A stretch of DNA of 64,000 nt from Bacteroidota bacterium (GCA_947475165.1 CANJLD010000002.1:207005-271004); one strand, 5' to 3'; counted from the first letter of the stretch, positions 43,429-54,025 are shown. A program made the numbers and translations. Notes: generated by a model not told the origin, from the letters alone.

Positions 43429-46400
43429 CTACCGAACAAGGGTAATATTCCCCTTGCGGGTAATGCGGGTATCGTCCTTGCCTTTGGCACTTACCATCCA
43501 CACGTAAACGCCCAGCGGTTGGTCCTGCCCGTTCAGGCGGCCATCCCAGCCTTGCTGAATATCGGTAGTGGCAAAAACCTTTTCGCCCCAGCGGTTGTAA
43601 ACGGCAAACTCAAGCAGCTTTTCAATATTCAGGTAACGCGCAATGCGGAAGATATCGTTCACCCCGTTTCCATCGGGCGAAAACGCGGTAGGTATGTCAA
43701 GAACGGTATACGCAACAACCGTTACTAATACAGAATCAATACCGAGGCAACCGTAAGCGTCAATGGCCATCAACTCATACCACTGCGTTTCCTGCGGCTG
43801 GGCTTTGGTGTTTAAATCGAAGGGGTCATCGAGCCAGGTTGAAGGATTCCAGAAATGATTGGTTTCGGTAGTAAAGCCGTGCAACTGCGCCTGCGTATCG
43901 CGCCAGATAGTAGTGTCCTGTCCGGCATCTACCACCGGCAGCGGATGAACAACAACTTGTGTAATTGCCGAATCGCTGAAACAATCATTTGAAACAGTTA
44001 TCACATAATTGGTCGTAGTGTCCGGCATGGCAAACGGGTCGTTCACATACGGGTTATTTAAACCGGTAGCCGGTGTCCACAAATAATAAAACCCACCGGA
44101 AGCATGAAGTTGAACCGGTCTGCCCGCACAGCCGTCAAACAGCGGGTCGCAAACTGCCGTAACCGGAAACTGCACATTCAGCGTAACCGTATCGTAGCTT
44201 ACACAACTGTGAATATTGGTGCCGGTTACATAATAAGTGGTAGTGTCAAGTGGATTGGCAACCGGGTTGGCAATAGTGGTTGAAGAAAGCGAAGCGTCGG
44301 CATTCCAGGCATAAGTATACGCACCGGTTACATTCAACTGCACCGGTGTGCCCAAACACACATACGCCACCTGCGGAGCAATGGTAAGAGGCGAAGGAAA
44401 ATAAACCAGTATCAAAGTAGAATCGCGGTTCACGCATCCCCAGGCACTGGTACCGGTTACATAATATCGGGTAGAAGTAGTTGGCGTAGCCACCGGGTTG
44501 GCAATGTTGGTAGCACTCAACGTTGCGTCAGCATCCCACAAATAGGTTTGCGCATCGTTGGCTTGCAGTTGAATAGATTCTGTAATACAGATACTGTCCA
44601 GCGGATTTAAACCCAAAGCCGGAAGCGGATGAACAAGAATCAGCACCGAATCGTTTTTGGTATAGCAGTAGTTGGAGATAGTAATAATGTAAAGAGCCGT
44701 ATCGGGCGGAAAGAAACCGGGGCTAAGTAAAAGCGGGTCGGTTAAATATTGGGTTGGGTTCCAACTGTAAGAAGAAGCCCCCTGATTAATAACCGTAATG
44801 TAAGCAGTGTCGCGCTCGCAAATATCTACCGAGGTATTGGCAATCACATTCAAACTCGGGTCAAGCACAAATACCGAAACCGAATCGGTGAGTTTGCAGC
44901 CGTTAGCGTCTGTGCCTAAAACAAAATAAGTAGTGTTGGTAGAAGGAGTAGAAGTGGGGTTAGCAACCGTAGTAGAACTTAAACCGGCAGCAGGGCTCCA
45001 AACATAACTAACCCCACCGGTAGCATTCAACTGCACACTCGGGTGAAAATTACCGGGGTTCAAACAAACCGAAGTATCTAAACCGGCATTAATCTGCGGA
45101 ATAGGATAGAAGGTAATGCGCACACTGTCGCGGTTTACGCACTGCGATGCATCAGTCACATTTACCGTATAAGTAATAGCATTAGGCGGTGGAGGTGTAG
45201 CCACCGGGTTAGCACCGGAAGCATTATTCAAACCGGTAGTCGGTGTCCACTGATAACTAACCCCCCCATGCGAATACAATTGCAAAGAAGTAAACGGACA
45301 GATAGTAGTATCATTCGAAATATTCACCACCGGTAAAGGGTTCACCGTAACGTTCAGCGTTTGTGCATCGGTGCAGCCATCGGCAGTAGTTACAATTAAG
45401 ATGATGGTATAGTTGCCGGTAGCGGTGTACGTAACCGCAGGGGTCACTTGTGTGCTGGTAGTTCCATTTCCCAAATTCCAATTCTGCGAAGTAATGGTAC
45501 CGGTGCTGGTATTGGTAATGGCAACCGGTTGGTTCAAACAGGTAGGACCGGTAGTAAAATTCGCCACCGGTGATGGATAAATGGTAATGCTGTGTTGAGC
45601 GGTATCAATACACCCAAGGTTGTTTCCTCCAATAAGTGTTACATTATAAGTGCCGGGCGAAGTATATTGGTGAGTAGGGTTAGCTTGTGTAGAAGTGTTG
45701 CCGTCTCCAAAATTCCAGTTCCACGCATTCAGTGTGCCTACGGTAGAAATACTCTGGTCGGTAAAACCGGCAGCAACACTTTGGCATACGTTAGCCGTAG
45801 TAAACTCGGTTTGATGAATAGGATAAATGTATACGTACGCATAGGTAGTATCGGTGCAAACCTGCGTGCCTTGCCCTTTGCTTACCACTAAGCGCACCAA
45901 ATAACTACCGGTATCAGGATAATCGTAAAAAGGAATGGCCTGTGTAGAAACATCGGTGTTTGTTCCGGCTACTCCAAAATCCCATTCGTAGTTTAAAGGC
46001 GTACTGGTAGGCGGAGGATTGTAAGAATTGTTTTGAAACTGAATATGCAGGTCGCTGCAATTGGTGGTATATATTCCATTGCCGTTATTAGGATTGATAC
46101 TGGTACTCGGAATACTGGCAATAGGAATATTGCATTGCGTAACGTTAAATTGAAAATCGCGAACGTAGGTGGCAATCAACACACCGTTTCTGTATTCACT
46201 CACACAAATACCCACTACAAATTGCCCGATGGTATTAGGCGTGCCGGTTAAAAAACCGGTGTTAGCATCAATGGTCAAAGAATTATTCCCAAGCGGGTTG
46301 GCTGCACTATAACCGGCTTCCCAATCCACTTCAACAAATGGCGGACCCGGTGGACTTATAGGCGAAGGGTCTGTTGAAGAGCCTCCAATTTGAGGAGCGC

Positions 46401-47010
46401 ACAAGGAATAAACCAACACATCACCATCAGCATCAGTAGCCGAATGGTCAAACTTTAGCGGAGCATTCAAACAAATAAAAATGGGAGGAAACTCATTGAA
46501 CGTTGGGCTGTTATTGTAAAGGGTATTAGTTGGAGGAACATAAGCAGAGTAAGTGCCGCCCTGCTCACCCGGAAGAAACAAGTTGGTAATAGAACCATTT
46601 CTGCAGCAGCGAACATAAGCTAAGGTGTAACCCTGATTGGCACTCTGCATAACATGGGTAATTTCATACACGCCCTGTTCTACACAAACACCGCTCGTAT
46701 TCACTAAACAAGGATTATCAATAGGCGGCCCGATGGTAGTAATATTCGGTGCTTGTAAATCAATCGTCTCTATCAAAAAACCACTGTTGTCGTAAACAAA
46801 AATGTGTGGAGTTGCTATCATGCCATTGGCATCGGGCATACCATCAAATACAGTTTGCGAGTTACAATCGCGGTAAACAGTAAGTGTAATGTGATACGTA
46901 GAAGCAGTGCCCGGCACATATGTATACGAAATAAAGCCCCCCACAATATGCGTAGCATTTGTGGTGAAGAACGAAACCAGTAACAGCGATATGTAAAATA
47001 GTTTTTTCAC
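43429..47010 (-). CDS. Large secreted PKD-repeat protein with T9SS type B sorting tail
   Basis: This 1193-residue surface or secreted protein has a signal peptide (MKKLFYISLLLVSFFTTNA) and an N-terminal domain beginning THIVGGFISYTYVPGTAST. Three PKD-like domains follow (about residues 340-590), e.g. WNWNFGDGNTSTQANPTHQY and QNWNLGNGTTSTQVTPAVTY. Then come about seven repeated beta modules of the form TPATGLNNPYVNDPFAMPDT. The C-terminal 91 residues (from about 1103) are a CHU_C type B sorting domain: LDIPTAFSPDGNGVNDIFRI, then FAVYNRWGEKVFAT and LPLGVYVW-like sequence. It is exported by T9SS and is probably an adhesin or gliding-type surface protein. Confidence 0.92.
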   Translation of the reverse strand: MKKLFYISLLLVSFFTTNATHIVGGFISYTYVPGTASTYHITLTVYRDCNSQTVFDGMPDANGMIATPHIFVYDNSGFLIETIDLQAPNITTIGPPIDNPCLVNTSGVCVEQGVYEITHVMQSANQGYTLAYVRCCRNGSITNLFLPGEQGGTYSAYVPPTNTLYNNSPTFNEFPPIFICLNAPLKFDHSATDADGDVLVYSLCAPQIGGSSTDPSPISPPGPPFVEVDWEAGYSAANPLGNNSLTIDANTGFLTGTPNTIGQFVVGICVSEYRNGVLIATYVRDFQFNVTQCNIPIASIPSTSINPNNGNGIYTTNCSDLHIQFQNNSYNPPPTSTPLNYEWDFGVAGTNTDVSTQAIPFYDYPDTGSYLVRLVVSKGQGTQVCTDTTYAYVYIYPIHQTEFTTANVCQSVAAGFTDQSISTVGTLNAWNWNFGDGNTSTQANPTHQYTSPGTYNVTLIGGNNLGCIDTAQHSITIYPSPVANFTTGPTCLNQPVAITNTSTGTITSQNWNLGNGTTSTQVTPAVTYTATGNYTIILIVTTADGCTDAQTLNVTVNPLPVVNISNDTTICPFTSLQLYSHGGVSYQWTPTTGLNNASGANPVATPPPPNAITYTVNVTDASQCVNRDSVRITFYPIPQINAGLDTSVCLNPGNFHPSVQLNATGGVSYVWSPAAGLSSTTVANPTSTPSTNTTYFVLGTDANGCKLTDSVSVFVLDPSLNVIANTSVDICERDTAYITVINQGASSYSWNPTQYLTDPLLLSPGFFPPDTALYIITISNYCYTKNDSVLILVHPLPALGLNPLDSICITESIQLQANDAQTYLWDADATLSATNIANPVATPTTSTRYYVTGTSAWGCVNRDSTLILVYFPSPLTIAPQVAYVCLGTPVQLNVTGAYTYAWNADASLSSTTIANPVANPLDTTTYYVTGTNIHSCVSYDTVTLNVQFPVTAVCDPLFDGCAGRPVQLHASGGFYYLWTPATGLNNPYVNDPFAMPDTTTNYVITVSNDCFSDSAITQVVVHPLPVVDAGQDTTIWRDTQAQLHGFTTETNHFWNPSTWLDDPFDLNTKAQPQETQWYELMAIDAYGCLGIDSVLVTVVAYTVLDIPTAFSPDGNGVNDIFRIARYLNIEKLLEFAVYNRWGEKVFATTDIQQGWDGRLNGQDQPLGVYVWMVSAKGKDDTRITRKGNITLVR

Positions 47011-47145
47011 GTGTCAGGTAAAAGGGTAGCGAATGTAGTGGAAAAAAGAAAACCTGCCATTACTAAACGCAAAATTTGAGGTAAACGTTGGCTGGTGCCG
47101 CAAAATCATTTTAGCCGAAACCATCAGCCATACATCTTCCTGCTC

Positions 47146-47153
47146 TATATTTG
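47146..47153 (+). promoter_or_regulatory. -7 box (TATATTTG) for the collagen-like gene
   Basis: TATATTTG is a perfect TAnnTTTG box. It is 147 nt before the start codon at 47301, implying a long leader that contains the inverted repeat at 47219-47267. Confidence 0.6.
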
Positions 47154-47218
47154 CATCTTAATTTTGTGACAGCCGAACAAAAATTCCATTATCTTTCGAA
47201 CCTAATTGTATGCTATGA

Positions 47219-47267
47219 AATGTCCATGATTCTTTAAACAACTGTCAAAATGAATATCATGGACATT
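47219..47267 (+). promoter_or_regulatory. 12-bp inverted repeat in the leader of the collagen-like gene
   Basis: AATGTCCATGAT (47219-47230) is perfectly inverted at 47256-47267 as ATCATGGACATT, with a 25-nt loop. It lies between the probable promoter and the start codon. It could be an operator for a dimeric regulator or an RNA hairpin. Confidence 0.55.
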
Positions 47268-47300
47268 CCATCTGACCTTTAAAAATCAAATTATATACAG

Positions 47301-49010
47301 ATGAAAATAAAATTTACGCTTCTGTTTTTACTGTTAGCCAGTGTTGGTCTTAACAAAATCTTTGCGCAAAATAATGTGGGTATAGGAACCCCCAACCCCG
47401 ATGCAAGTGCAATTCTTGAATTGAACGATAACGGCAAAGGACTATTGGTGCCGCGCATGACAACCATCCAACGTACAGCAATTGCAGTTCCCGCAAACGG
47501 ATTGTTAGTGTTTGATATTACCGCCAATTGTTTTTTCTACTATGTAACCGCCACAGGCTGGCAATCGCTTTGTCAGGTTTCAGGCGCCACCGGTCCGCAG
47601 GGAAATACCGGTGCCACAGGTGCAGCAGGTGTTCCGGGCGCAACCGGTAATACAGGACCGGCCGGTACAAATGGAACGAATGGAATAAACGGTGTAACCG
47701 GACCTACCGGGCCAACAGGAGACACCGGACCACAAGGACCCGCTGGGGCAGCCGCTAATACAGGAGCTACAGGTGCGCAAGGTATACAAGGTGTAACAGG
47801 CCCTACCGGTCCTACGGGTGACACAGGTCCGCAAGGAATTCAGGGCATACAGGGGGTTACTGGTGCAACAGGCGCGACTGGAGCAACAGGTGCCACTGGT
47901 GCGCAGGGCTTACCTGGCTTTGCAGGTCCTCAAGGTATTCAAGGAATTCCTGGTGTAACCGGTGCCACCGGTGCCACCGGCTTACAGGGCATTCAAGGTA
48001 TAACCGGTGCAACGGGTGTTGCCGGAGCAACAGGTTCAACAGGTGCTACGGGAGCCACCGGTCCTAACTGGACAATCTCCAACTTCGCATTTAATACCGA
48101 TGGCACTTTAAACATTGCTACTACACTGCCGCAAAGTTTAACCACTACATCTAAAGCGTGGTTGCTTTCAGGCAATGGAGGAACTGTTCCTGCAACAGAT
48201 TTTTTAGGAACAACGGATAATAACCGGCTTGTCTTCAGAACAAATAATGCAGAACGCGCCACTATAGATGCCACCGGTAATGTGGGGATAGGAACAACGA
48301 CTCCTTTAAGAAAACTGCATATAAGCGGCACATTCAGTAGCGCAACTCTTGGCTCTGGTCAGGTTCGTGAGAGCAACATAACTTCTGCCGGAACTTACGG
48401 AGGTGGTGTAAATAATCCCTCCTTCAATATTCTGCAACCTACCATTCGTATAGATGCGTTTGGAAACACAGCGGGGTTTAATCCGGTGGCAACCTATCCA
48501 ACCAATTCATACCCGCGCTATGTAGGTGTTGATGCCAATGGTGATTTGACCGCCATGCAGCCGCGCACAGAATATTATAATGTAGTTAATACGTTACCAC
48601 GTAACGCAGTTTCTTCTGCTACTTTTACGGTGCAGCCTAACATGTCTCAAACCATTACCGTTCCTGCCGGACAAACTGCCGAGGTGTATTGCTTTGCTTC
48701 TATTGGTATGGCGAATACGTCTGTCACAGCAAACGTAATTAACACGGTTGACATTGCTTTTTTTGCAGATGGTATTTTGTTTAACTACGGTGGCTTTGCC
48801 CGTATAAGTTGTGTTAATCCTTCCACCGGTGGAAATGCTTTTGCCAACCAATCTATAATGGCAATGGTTGTTTTAAATGCAGGTACACACACGGTTGATT
48901 TTCGCTCGCGCAGAAACGCAGGAACGATTGGCGAAACGGTTACCATTGGTGGCGATGGATTTACATCTGCCCTTGCCGGATGTATGAATCTTATTGTTCA
49001 CTTCCGCTAA
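47301..49010 (+). CDS. Secreted collagen-like (Gly-X-Y) repeat protein
   Basis: This 569-residue protein has a signal peptide ([23 protein letters not shown]), then a short head domain with [18 protein letters not shown] and [15 protein letters not shown]. About 53 Gly-X-Y triplets follow (residues 95-255), rich in GAT, GPT, GIQ and GPQ, with one interruption near residue 152. The C-terminal domain (about 260-569) has [20 protein letters not shown] and a beta-rich end, [14 protein letters not shown]. Such proteins form collagen-type triple helices on cell surfaces; the ends resemble phage-tail-fibre-like trimer domains. I see no T9SS tail. Confidence 0.88.
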   Translation: MKIKFTLLFLLLASVGLNKIFAQNNVGIGTPNPDASAILELNDNGKGLLVPRMTTIQRTAIAVPANGLLVFDITANCFFYYVTATGWQSLCQVSGATGPQGNTGATGAAGVPGATGNTGPAGTNGTNGINGVTGPTGPTGDTGPQGPAGAAANTGATGAQGIQGVTGPTGPTGDTGPQGIQGIQGVTGATGATGATGATGAQGLPGFAGPQGIQGIPGVTGATGATGLQGIQGITGATGVAGATGSTGATGATGPNWTISNFAFNTDGTLNIATTLPQSLTTTSKAWLLSGNGGTVPATDFLGTTDNNRLVFRTNNAERATIDATGNVGIGTTTPLRKLHISGTFSSATLGSGQVRESNITSAGTYGGGVNNPSFNILQPTIRIDAFGNTAGFNPVATYPTNSYPRYVGVDANGDLTAMQPRTEYYNVVNTLPRNAVSSATFTVQPNMSQTITVPAGQTAEVYCFASIGMANTSVTANVINTVDIAFFADGILFNYGGFARISCVNPSTGGNAFANQSIMAMVVLNAGTHTVDFRSRRNAGTIGETVTIGGDGFTSALAGCMNLIVHFR

Positions 49011-49017
49011 AAATTGA

Positions 49018-49263
49018 ATGGTGAAAAGTATAGTTGCAGCAATAATTTTTTCTTTCCTCTTCTTTTCGGTTAATGCCCGGCAGGCAGATTCGGATAAAAA
49101 AGATTCGCTTGGTAATGCAAGGCCGACAATCATTTCCAATGTTTCAAATCCGAAGCCAACTTCGCATTTGAAAAAAGATATTCAACCTGTAAAGGATAGT
49201 CCTGTTCTGCCCATCAATACTGCTCCGGTCAATATAAAGCTGACATCGGATAAAAAAGAGTAA
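49018..49263 (+). CDS. Small secreted protein of unknown function
   Basis: This 81-residue protein starts 7 bp after the collagen-like gene and so is probably cotranscribed with it. It begins with a signal peptide (MVKSIVAAIIFSFLFFSVNA). The mature part is short, polar, Lys/Pro/Ser-rich and probably disordered (NPKPTSHLKKDIQPVKD). No family is recognised. It ends exactly where the convergent hydrolase gene ends. Confidence 0.6.
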   Translation: MVKSIVAAIIFSFLFFSVNARQADSDKKDSLGNARPTIISNVSNPKPTSHLKKDIQPVKDSPVLPINTAPVNIKLTSDKKE

Positions 49264-50034
49264 TCAAGAACACCGCTCCACAAAATTTTGAATAGCCGAA
49301 AGGGTTTCTTTCTTCTTCTCAAACATACTCATGTGCTTAGTGTTGTCGAATAAATGAAAATCGACAACCGGTGGCATGGAAGATTGTTTTAGAAAAAATT
49401 CAATGGGTGCAGCCGGGTCTTGTTTGCCGCCCACTAAAAGCACCGGAACTTTTGCGTTTTTCAAAACATCCTCTTTGCCTTTTCGGTTTATCATAGCGGT
49501 GTTAGCAGCAATCAATGCTTCGGGAGAATATTTTTCTGCTTTTACTGTAAGCGTTGCAATCAGTTTTTCGTTTTTAAATGAAGGATGAAACAGATTACGA
49601 TAAAGTTCTTTCACAAAAACCTTCGTTCCGTGTTTGAGGATGAATTCATTTCCCTTTCTGCGGTTTTCTTTTTTCTCTGGCGCATCTTCAAAGCAATGCG
49701 AGTTCAATAAACCAAAGCCTGAAAGTAAGTCGGGAAATTTTTCTGCAAACTGAAGCGTAACGTAGCCTCCCATGGAATGGCCGAGCAGCACACAACTCTT
49801 CACTTTTTCTGTTTTCAGCATTTCAAAAACATCATCCGCATATTTCTCCATTGACAGTTTAGATGTTAAAGTTTCCAGTTTCGAATTGCCAAATCCTTCA
49901 AGGTCGGGAACAATAACTTTATACTTTAAACTCAAAACTTTTGAAACCGCATCCCACATACTTCCTTCTTCAATAAAACCATGAAGAAGAACTACTGCCT
50001 TTCCTTTGCCGCTTACTTTGTAATACATCTGCAA
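49264..50034 (-). CDS. Alpha/beta hydrolase
   Basis: This 256-residue cytoplasmic hydrolase is of the AB_hydrolase_1 family. The marks are VVLLHGFIEEGSMWDAVSKV (about residues 14-33), VPDLEGFGNSK, the nucleophile elbow LLGHSMGGYVTLQFAEKFPD, LVGGKQDPAAPIEF with the acidic residue, and the catalytic His in FDNTKHMSMFEKKKE. The fold covers esterases, C-C hydrolases and peroxidases; the sequence does not fix the substrate. It is convergent with the small secreted gene with no intergenic space. Confidence 0.88.
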   Translation of the reverse strand: MQMYYKVSGKGKAVVLLHGFIEEGSMWDAVSKVLSLKYKVIVPDLEGFGNSKLETLTSKLSMEKYADDVFEMLKTEKVKSCVLLGHSMGGYVTLQFAEKFPDLLSGFGLLNSHCFEDAPEKKENRRKGNEFILKHGTKVFVKELYRNLFHPSFKNEKLIATLTVKAEKYSPEALIAANTAMINRKGKEDVLKNAKVPVLLVGGKQDPAAPIEFFLKQSSMPPVVDFHLFDNTKHMSMFEKKKETLSAIQNFVERCS

Positions 50035-50054
50035 ATAATTTAAACGAAAATAAA

Positions 50055-50082
50055 AAAGGTGCAGCCGTAAAGCCGCACCTTT
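50055..50082 (-). terminator. Terminator after the 50104 T9SS protein gene
   Basis: AAAGGTGC (50055-50062) is perfectly inverted at 50075-50082. On the minus strand the hairpin is followed by a T tract. It lies 22 bp past the stop codon of the 786-residue T9SS protein. Confidence 0.8.
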
Positions 50083-50103
50083 CTGTTTTTGTTTAGAGAA
50101 AGA

Positions 50104-52464
50104 TTATTTCGCCACTACTAATTTGCGAACGCCTGTTTTTTCTCCGCTTGTAATCTTCACCAGGTAAATGCCACTGCTTAAGTCGGCAATATTTACGTTG
50201 GTGCTGTTTGAATTCACTTGTCCGTTCAATAAAACTTGCCCGAGTTGATTCATCAATTCATAAACCGAACCTCTTTCAAATTCTCCGCGAAGAGAAATTT
50301 GATTGTTGGCAGGATTTGGCATAATCGCAAAATCAAAATTCGGACTTTCATCAATTCCTGAAACATAAGTTCCGAGCGTGGTAACTACGGTGTTTGTAAT
50401 AACCGGTGCATTGAAATCGAAGTAAATATTAGCTGTATTGAAAATTTGAGTGCCGTTGGTTAAATCGGGTTTCAGTTTTGCATGAACATTAATATAACCT
50501 TGGCTCGCAGCATAATTTGCTCCGCTGTCCGGCAAGTTGATATTTGCAAACGTTACCACTAATTCGTTGCCGATAATTTCTACCGTATGTTCGTGGCTGG
50601 CATCCGAAACTTTTACAGTAGTTAAATCAATATTGTTGCTTATAGCATCGCGAATTACAACAGTTTGCGCAGCAGCGTTACCGGTGTTCTGGAAACGGAT
50701 GCGATAAGAAAGTTCATTCGTGCTTAAAGGAACAATGCCATGATTGCCTTCGCCTTTTGGTGAAACCGCTTTATCATTCGGATCCCATGAACCGCTCACC
50801 GAATCAACTACTACGGAAATATTATTGGCGGGAGTTACATCTCCGCTAATTGGATTTACCCAGAGCGTATCTGTAGCCAAACTTCCAAGCGTAAGCGTAA
50901 CACTTGCATCTAAATCAACCATAATGGAATTAGATGTGCCGGGTAGCAAACTGCTGAAATTAAAAGTGAGCAACCGGTTCGCTACATCGTGCGATGCAGG
51001 CACAACACTTGTTGCGTTCACCGTTGTTCCAGTCGGATAACGATACTGAACTGTTCCGTTCATCAAAATAGTTCCGCTGTTATAGTAGTCAAGATAAACC
51101 CAAACCGGAAAGCCAGGAGAAACGGAAGTTTGATGGAAAAGGTAAGCTTGCAAATCCTGCACCGGTATATTGCTGATTTGCTGACAGTAATTTGAAGAGC
51201 ATCCATTGCCATCAGCAATAGTCAAACAGACATTCCACGTTCCAAGCGTGTTGTAAGTATGCGTTGGGTTTTGAAGTGTAGAAGAAGTTCCATCACCAAA
51301 ATCCCAAGACCATGATGTTGGCGCGTAAGCAGAGTAATCTACAAAATGGAAAGTTGAATTGCTTGCGCTGTCAATGTAATTGTAGAAGTAAGCCTGACAG
51401 CCAGGATTATTATTCAGCGAATCGCCAGGTAAGTATATGTATTCTGAATAAGTACACGAGTCGCCATTGCTGTAAAACACGTTCATGGTCACATAGTAAT
51501 ATGCTCCCCAACTACCAACTGAAAATGTATGCACCGGATTGGCAGCAACATCGCCTGTTCCGTCACCAAAAGTCCAAAGCCAACTTGTAGCAGTAAAAGC
51601 CGAATCGTTTTGCGAAGTAAAATTCACTACACCGGGGAATAATGGATTTGAAGCAACGGTGTAATTGAACGAACAATTGCCAGGCCCCTGAATAGTGTAA
51701 GTAACCGCACCTACACATCCGTTGGCATCAACAACCGAAACATAATAAGTGCCGGGTGTAACGTTGCAAATAGTTTGACCAACCGAATTATTCGACCAGT
51801 AATAAGTATAAGGCGGAGTGCCACCCGAAACATCTGCTGTTAGCGATGGGAATGCAACACCACAACCGCTGGCGGACTCTGTAATAAATGCCGAAAGCTG
51901 ACAGCCGTTGTTGTTAGAGCAGGCATTTGCCGTGCAGCTGTTTGCATCAGTAACAGTTACGCAAATTCCTTGACTGGGATTTGTTTCGCAGGCACTGCTT
52001 GCAGTAGAATTATCGCTCCACAAATAAGTGAAAGGACCTGTGCCGCTATTGGTTACAATAGCATAGCCGCGATTGCCGCCAACACATATCATTAATGAAT
52101 CCTGTGCTAAACCAACTGAAAAAGTGCAATTTGGCTGCACGCTAAAGATAATAGTGAACGAGTCGCATATTGGGAATAAAATATTGTTTCCGTTTAAACA
52201 ACCGTAAACAACCGTTGAATCTAATCCGGTACTTAGTCCGCAATATGTAAATACGCCAGTTATTGGTGCAACGGATATAGATCCAATCATTGGGGGAGAA
52301 ATAATAGTAACGTTGTTCATAGTATATCCGCCCACTAAAGAGTCGCTATTTATACAAGTACCGGTCTCGACATTAAATGCGATTGTGGTGGGAATTTGAC
52401 TAAATCCTGCTGCTGAAATAATAAGCAGGGCTATTATCAGCAACTTGTTTTTAAAATGGTTCAT
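50104..52464 (-). CDS. PKD/SprB-repeat secreted protein with T9SS type A tail
   Basis: This 786-residue protein has a signal peptide (MNHFKNKLLIIALLIISAAG, FSQ). SprB-like repeats follow (GPFTYLWSDNSTASSACETN, GTPPYTYYWSNNSVGQTICN; about residues 150-255), then two PKD domains (TSWLWTFGDGTGDVAANPVH and TSWSWDFGDGTSSTLQNPTH). Next is a DUF11/DUF7619-like module (WDPNDKAVSPKGEGNHGIVP, YRIRFQNTGNAAAQTVVIRD; about 555-700). It ends with a type A sorting domain: FAIMPNPANNQISLRGEF and LSSGIYLVKITSGEKTGVRK, then LVVAK. It is exported and probably surface-attached by T9SS. Confidence 0.92.
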   Translation of the reverse strand: MNHFKNKLLIIALLIISAAGFSQIPTTIAFNVETGTCINSDSLVGGYTMNNVTIISPPMIGSISVAPITGVFTYCGLSTGLDSTVVYGCLNGNNILFPICDSFTIIFSVQPNCTFSVGLAQDSLMICVGGNRGYAIVTNSGTGPFTYLWSDNSTASSACETNPSQGICVTVTDANSCTANACSNNNGCQLSAFITESASGCGVAFPSLTADVSGGTPPYTYYWSNNSVGQTICNVTPGTYYVSVVDANGCVGAVTYTIQGPGNCSFNYTVASNPLFPGVVNFTSQNDSAFTATSWLWTFGDGTGDVAANPVHTFSVGSWGAYYYVTMNVFYSNGDSCTYSEYIYLPGDSLNNNPGCQAYFYNYIDSASNSTFHFVDYSAYAPTSWSWDFGDGTSSTLQNPTHTYNTLGTWNVCLTIADGNGCSSNYCQQISNIPVQDLQAYLFHQTSVSPGFPVWVYLDYYNSGTILMNGTVQYRYPTGTTVNATSVVPASHDVANRLLTFNFSSLLPGTSNSIMVDLDASVTLTLGSLATDTLWVNPISGDVTPANNISVVVDSVSGSWDPNDKAVSPKGEGNHGIVPLSTNELSYRIRFQNTGNAAAQTVVIRDAISNNIDLTTVKVSDASHEHTVEIIGNELVVTFANINLPDSGANYAASQGYINVHAKLKPDLTNGTQIFNTANIYFDFNAPVITNTVVTTLGTYVSGIDESPNFDFAIMPNPANNQISLRGEFERGSVYELMNQLGQVLLNGQVNSNSTNVNIADLSSGIYLVKITSGEKTGVRKLVVAK

Positions 52465-52587
52465 ATTATCTGATTTAATGGTTTACTAAAATCTATTCTA
52501 AATTTGTTTTACAGTTTTTAATTTGCCGGTGCAGCTCCTGGAGTTTGTGCCGGCTCTTTTTTTATTGGCTGTTCATAGGCATTTGCT

Positions 52588-53934
52588 TTAGTGTTGAACA
52601 AATATTTTTTGAGTAGAAACAAAATCCATCGTTTTAATTTTCACGAAATAAGTTCCGTCTGCTAACGAAAATTCTTTCAGGTCAATCTGAATTTTATTCG
52701 CTGCATCTGTTTGAAGATTATAAATTCTTCTGCCGGTTATATCCGTAATTTCTATTTCCCGAATTTTTTCTGCTTCAATAAAAATTTGACTATTGGTCGG
52801 GTTCGGATAAATTTTTACAGAACCATTTTTTATTTCCCGAATACCGGTTGCCATTTTATAAACCATTATAGAAGGCTGTTCCACACAGACATCGCGCACT
52901 ATGTTATAGGGACTGATGAGACGTGTTTTTCTGAGCTTTAAAATCAGATTGTGCCAACCGGGTGCGCTGACGATGCCATCAATATTGTCATCAATTGGTA
53001 AACGAGCACGCAATAATTCTCCACCACCTATTGCGGGATTGTGGTTTGTTTTTGATAGCGCTATTTCAACTTGACCGGTTGATTGAAAGCTGCGATTAAA
53101 AAATAATCCCGCATCATTTTGAAATAACCACGATTGCGAAGTATTGAGTTCTACTCCATTGCCTTCCAACGTAAAAGCAATTCCGTACGCTTCGTTCTGT
53201 GTAAAATCATCTCCGAGTTTAATAACCACATCTAAACTATCTCCACTATAAACTGTATCACTGGAAAGCGATTCGATGTAAAAAGGAATTCCGTTGCCAT
53301 GACACTCGCTCGTATCAATTTCAAATATTGCAGGAATAGGGAAAGTATCGTGATAAGCAGTTTCAATAGAAAGTAAATCCAGTGCATCCACAATTCCATC
53401 GCCATTGCAATCAGCAGCTCCGGGATTGGTATTTAGAAAAGAAGAAGGATTCCACGCTAGCGCATTTACAGAACTTGAGTTTAAACGAGCCGGACCGATT
53501 AAATTATAAGCCAAGCCAAGAGTGAGCACATCAAAATTTTCCACTCTACCGTTTTGGTCGGCATCACCGGAGAAGATAAAATTGTTGTAACCAAATACAT
53601 TGATGTAGACGGTTGCAGAAGATGTTTGTCCGCCAGCAACAACCAGATATGTAAATTGGTCCGCCCCGCGAAAACCATTGAGCGGACAGTAACTGAAATA
53701 GTTGCCATTCACGGTTGCCGTTCCGTTTTGCGGCAGTGTTAACACTTGCAAAGAATCAAGATGCAGCGAATCGAGATTATCGTTAGCCGTTACATCTAAG
53801 TAATTACTGCACGAGTTTTCAAGCACGCTGAACAAATCGCTTTGTGCGTTTAGTTGCGCTTCTGCTTTGTTGCAGAATAAAATCATTGCGCTTATCAAGG
53901 CGCAGATTACTGGGTATATTTTTCGGTTTTCCAT
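52588..53934 (-). CDS. Secreted protein with dockerin-like repeats and T9SS type A tail
   Basis: The start is taken at ATG 53932-53934 because an AAAGGAG ribosome site precedes it and a signal peptide follows (MENRKIYPVICALISAMILF), giving 448 residues. A cadherin/Ig-like module follows (YLDVTANDNLDSLHLDSLQV, GFRGADQFTYLV). Two EF-hand or dockerin-like calcium loops come next (SGDADQNGRVENFDVLTLGL and ADCNGDGIVDALDLLSIETA; about residues 130-200), then a beta domain. The type A sorting tail is IYPNPTNSQIFIEAEKIREI to DGTYFVKIKTMDFVSTQKIF. The paired loops may bind calcium or another surface protein. Confidence 0.88.
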   Translation of the reverse strand: MENRKIYPVICALISAMILFCNKAEAQLNAQSDLFSVLENSCSNYLDVTANDNLDSLHLDSLQVLTLPQNGTATVNGNYFSYCPLNGFRGADQFTYLVVAGGQTSSATVYINVFGYNNFIFSGDADQNGRVENFDVLTLGLAYNLIGPARLNSSSVNALAWNPSSFLNTNPGAADCNGDGIVDALDLLSIETAYHDTFPIPAIFEIDTSECHGNGIPFYIESLSSDTVYSGDSLDVVIKLGDDFTQNEAYGIAFTLEGNGVELNTSQSWLFQNDAGLFFNRSFQSTGQVEIALSKTNHNPAIGGGELLRARLPIDDNIDGIVSAPGWHNLILKLRKTRLISPYNIVRDVCVEQPSIMVYKMATGIREIKNGSVKIYPNPTNSQIFIEAEKIREIEITDITGRRIYNLQTDAANKIQIDLKEFSLADGTYFVKIKTMDFVSTQKIFVQH

Positions 53935-54025
53935 AGACACTCCTTTTGACGATACAAACATGCAAACTCTGTGTGGCAAAAAATGATACATTTTTTACTA
54001 TTTTTCGGATATTATCAAATTTAAT

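Noticed and set aside
43414..43728. 104-codon plus-strand frame after the repeat array
   Set aside because: It is antisense to the CHU_C tail of the 43429 gene and has no independent support.
47573..48039. Open frames on the minus strand across the collagen region
   Set aside because: They are antisense images of the Gly-X-Y codons, giving Pro/Cys-rich low-complexity peptides.
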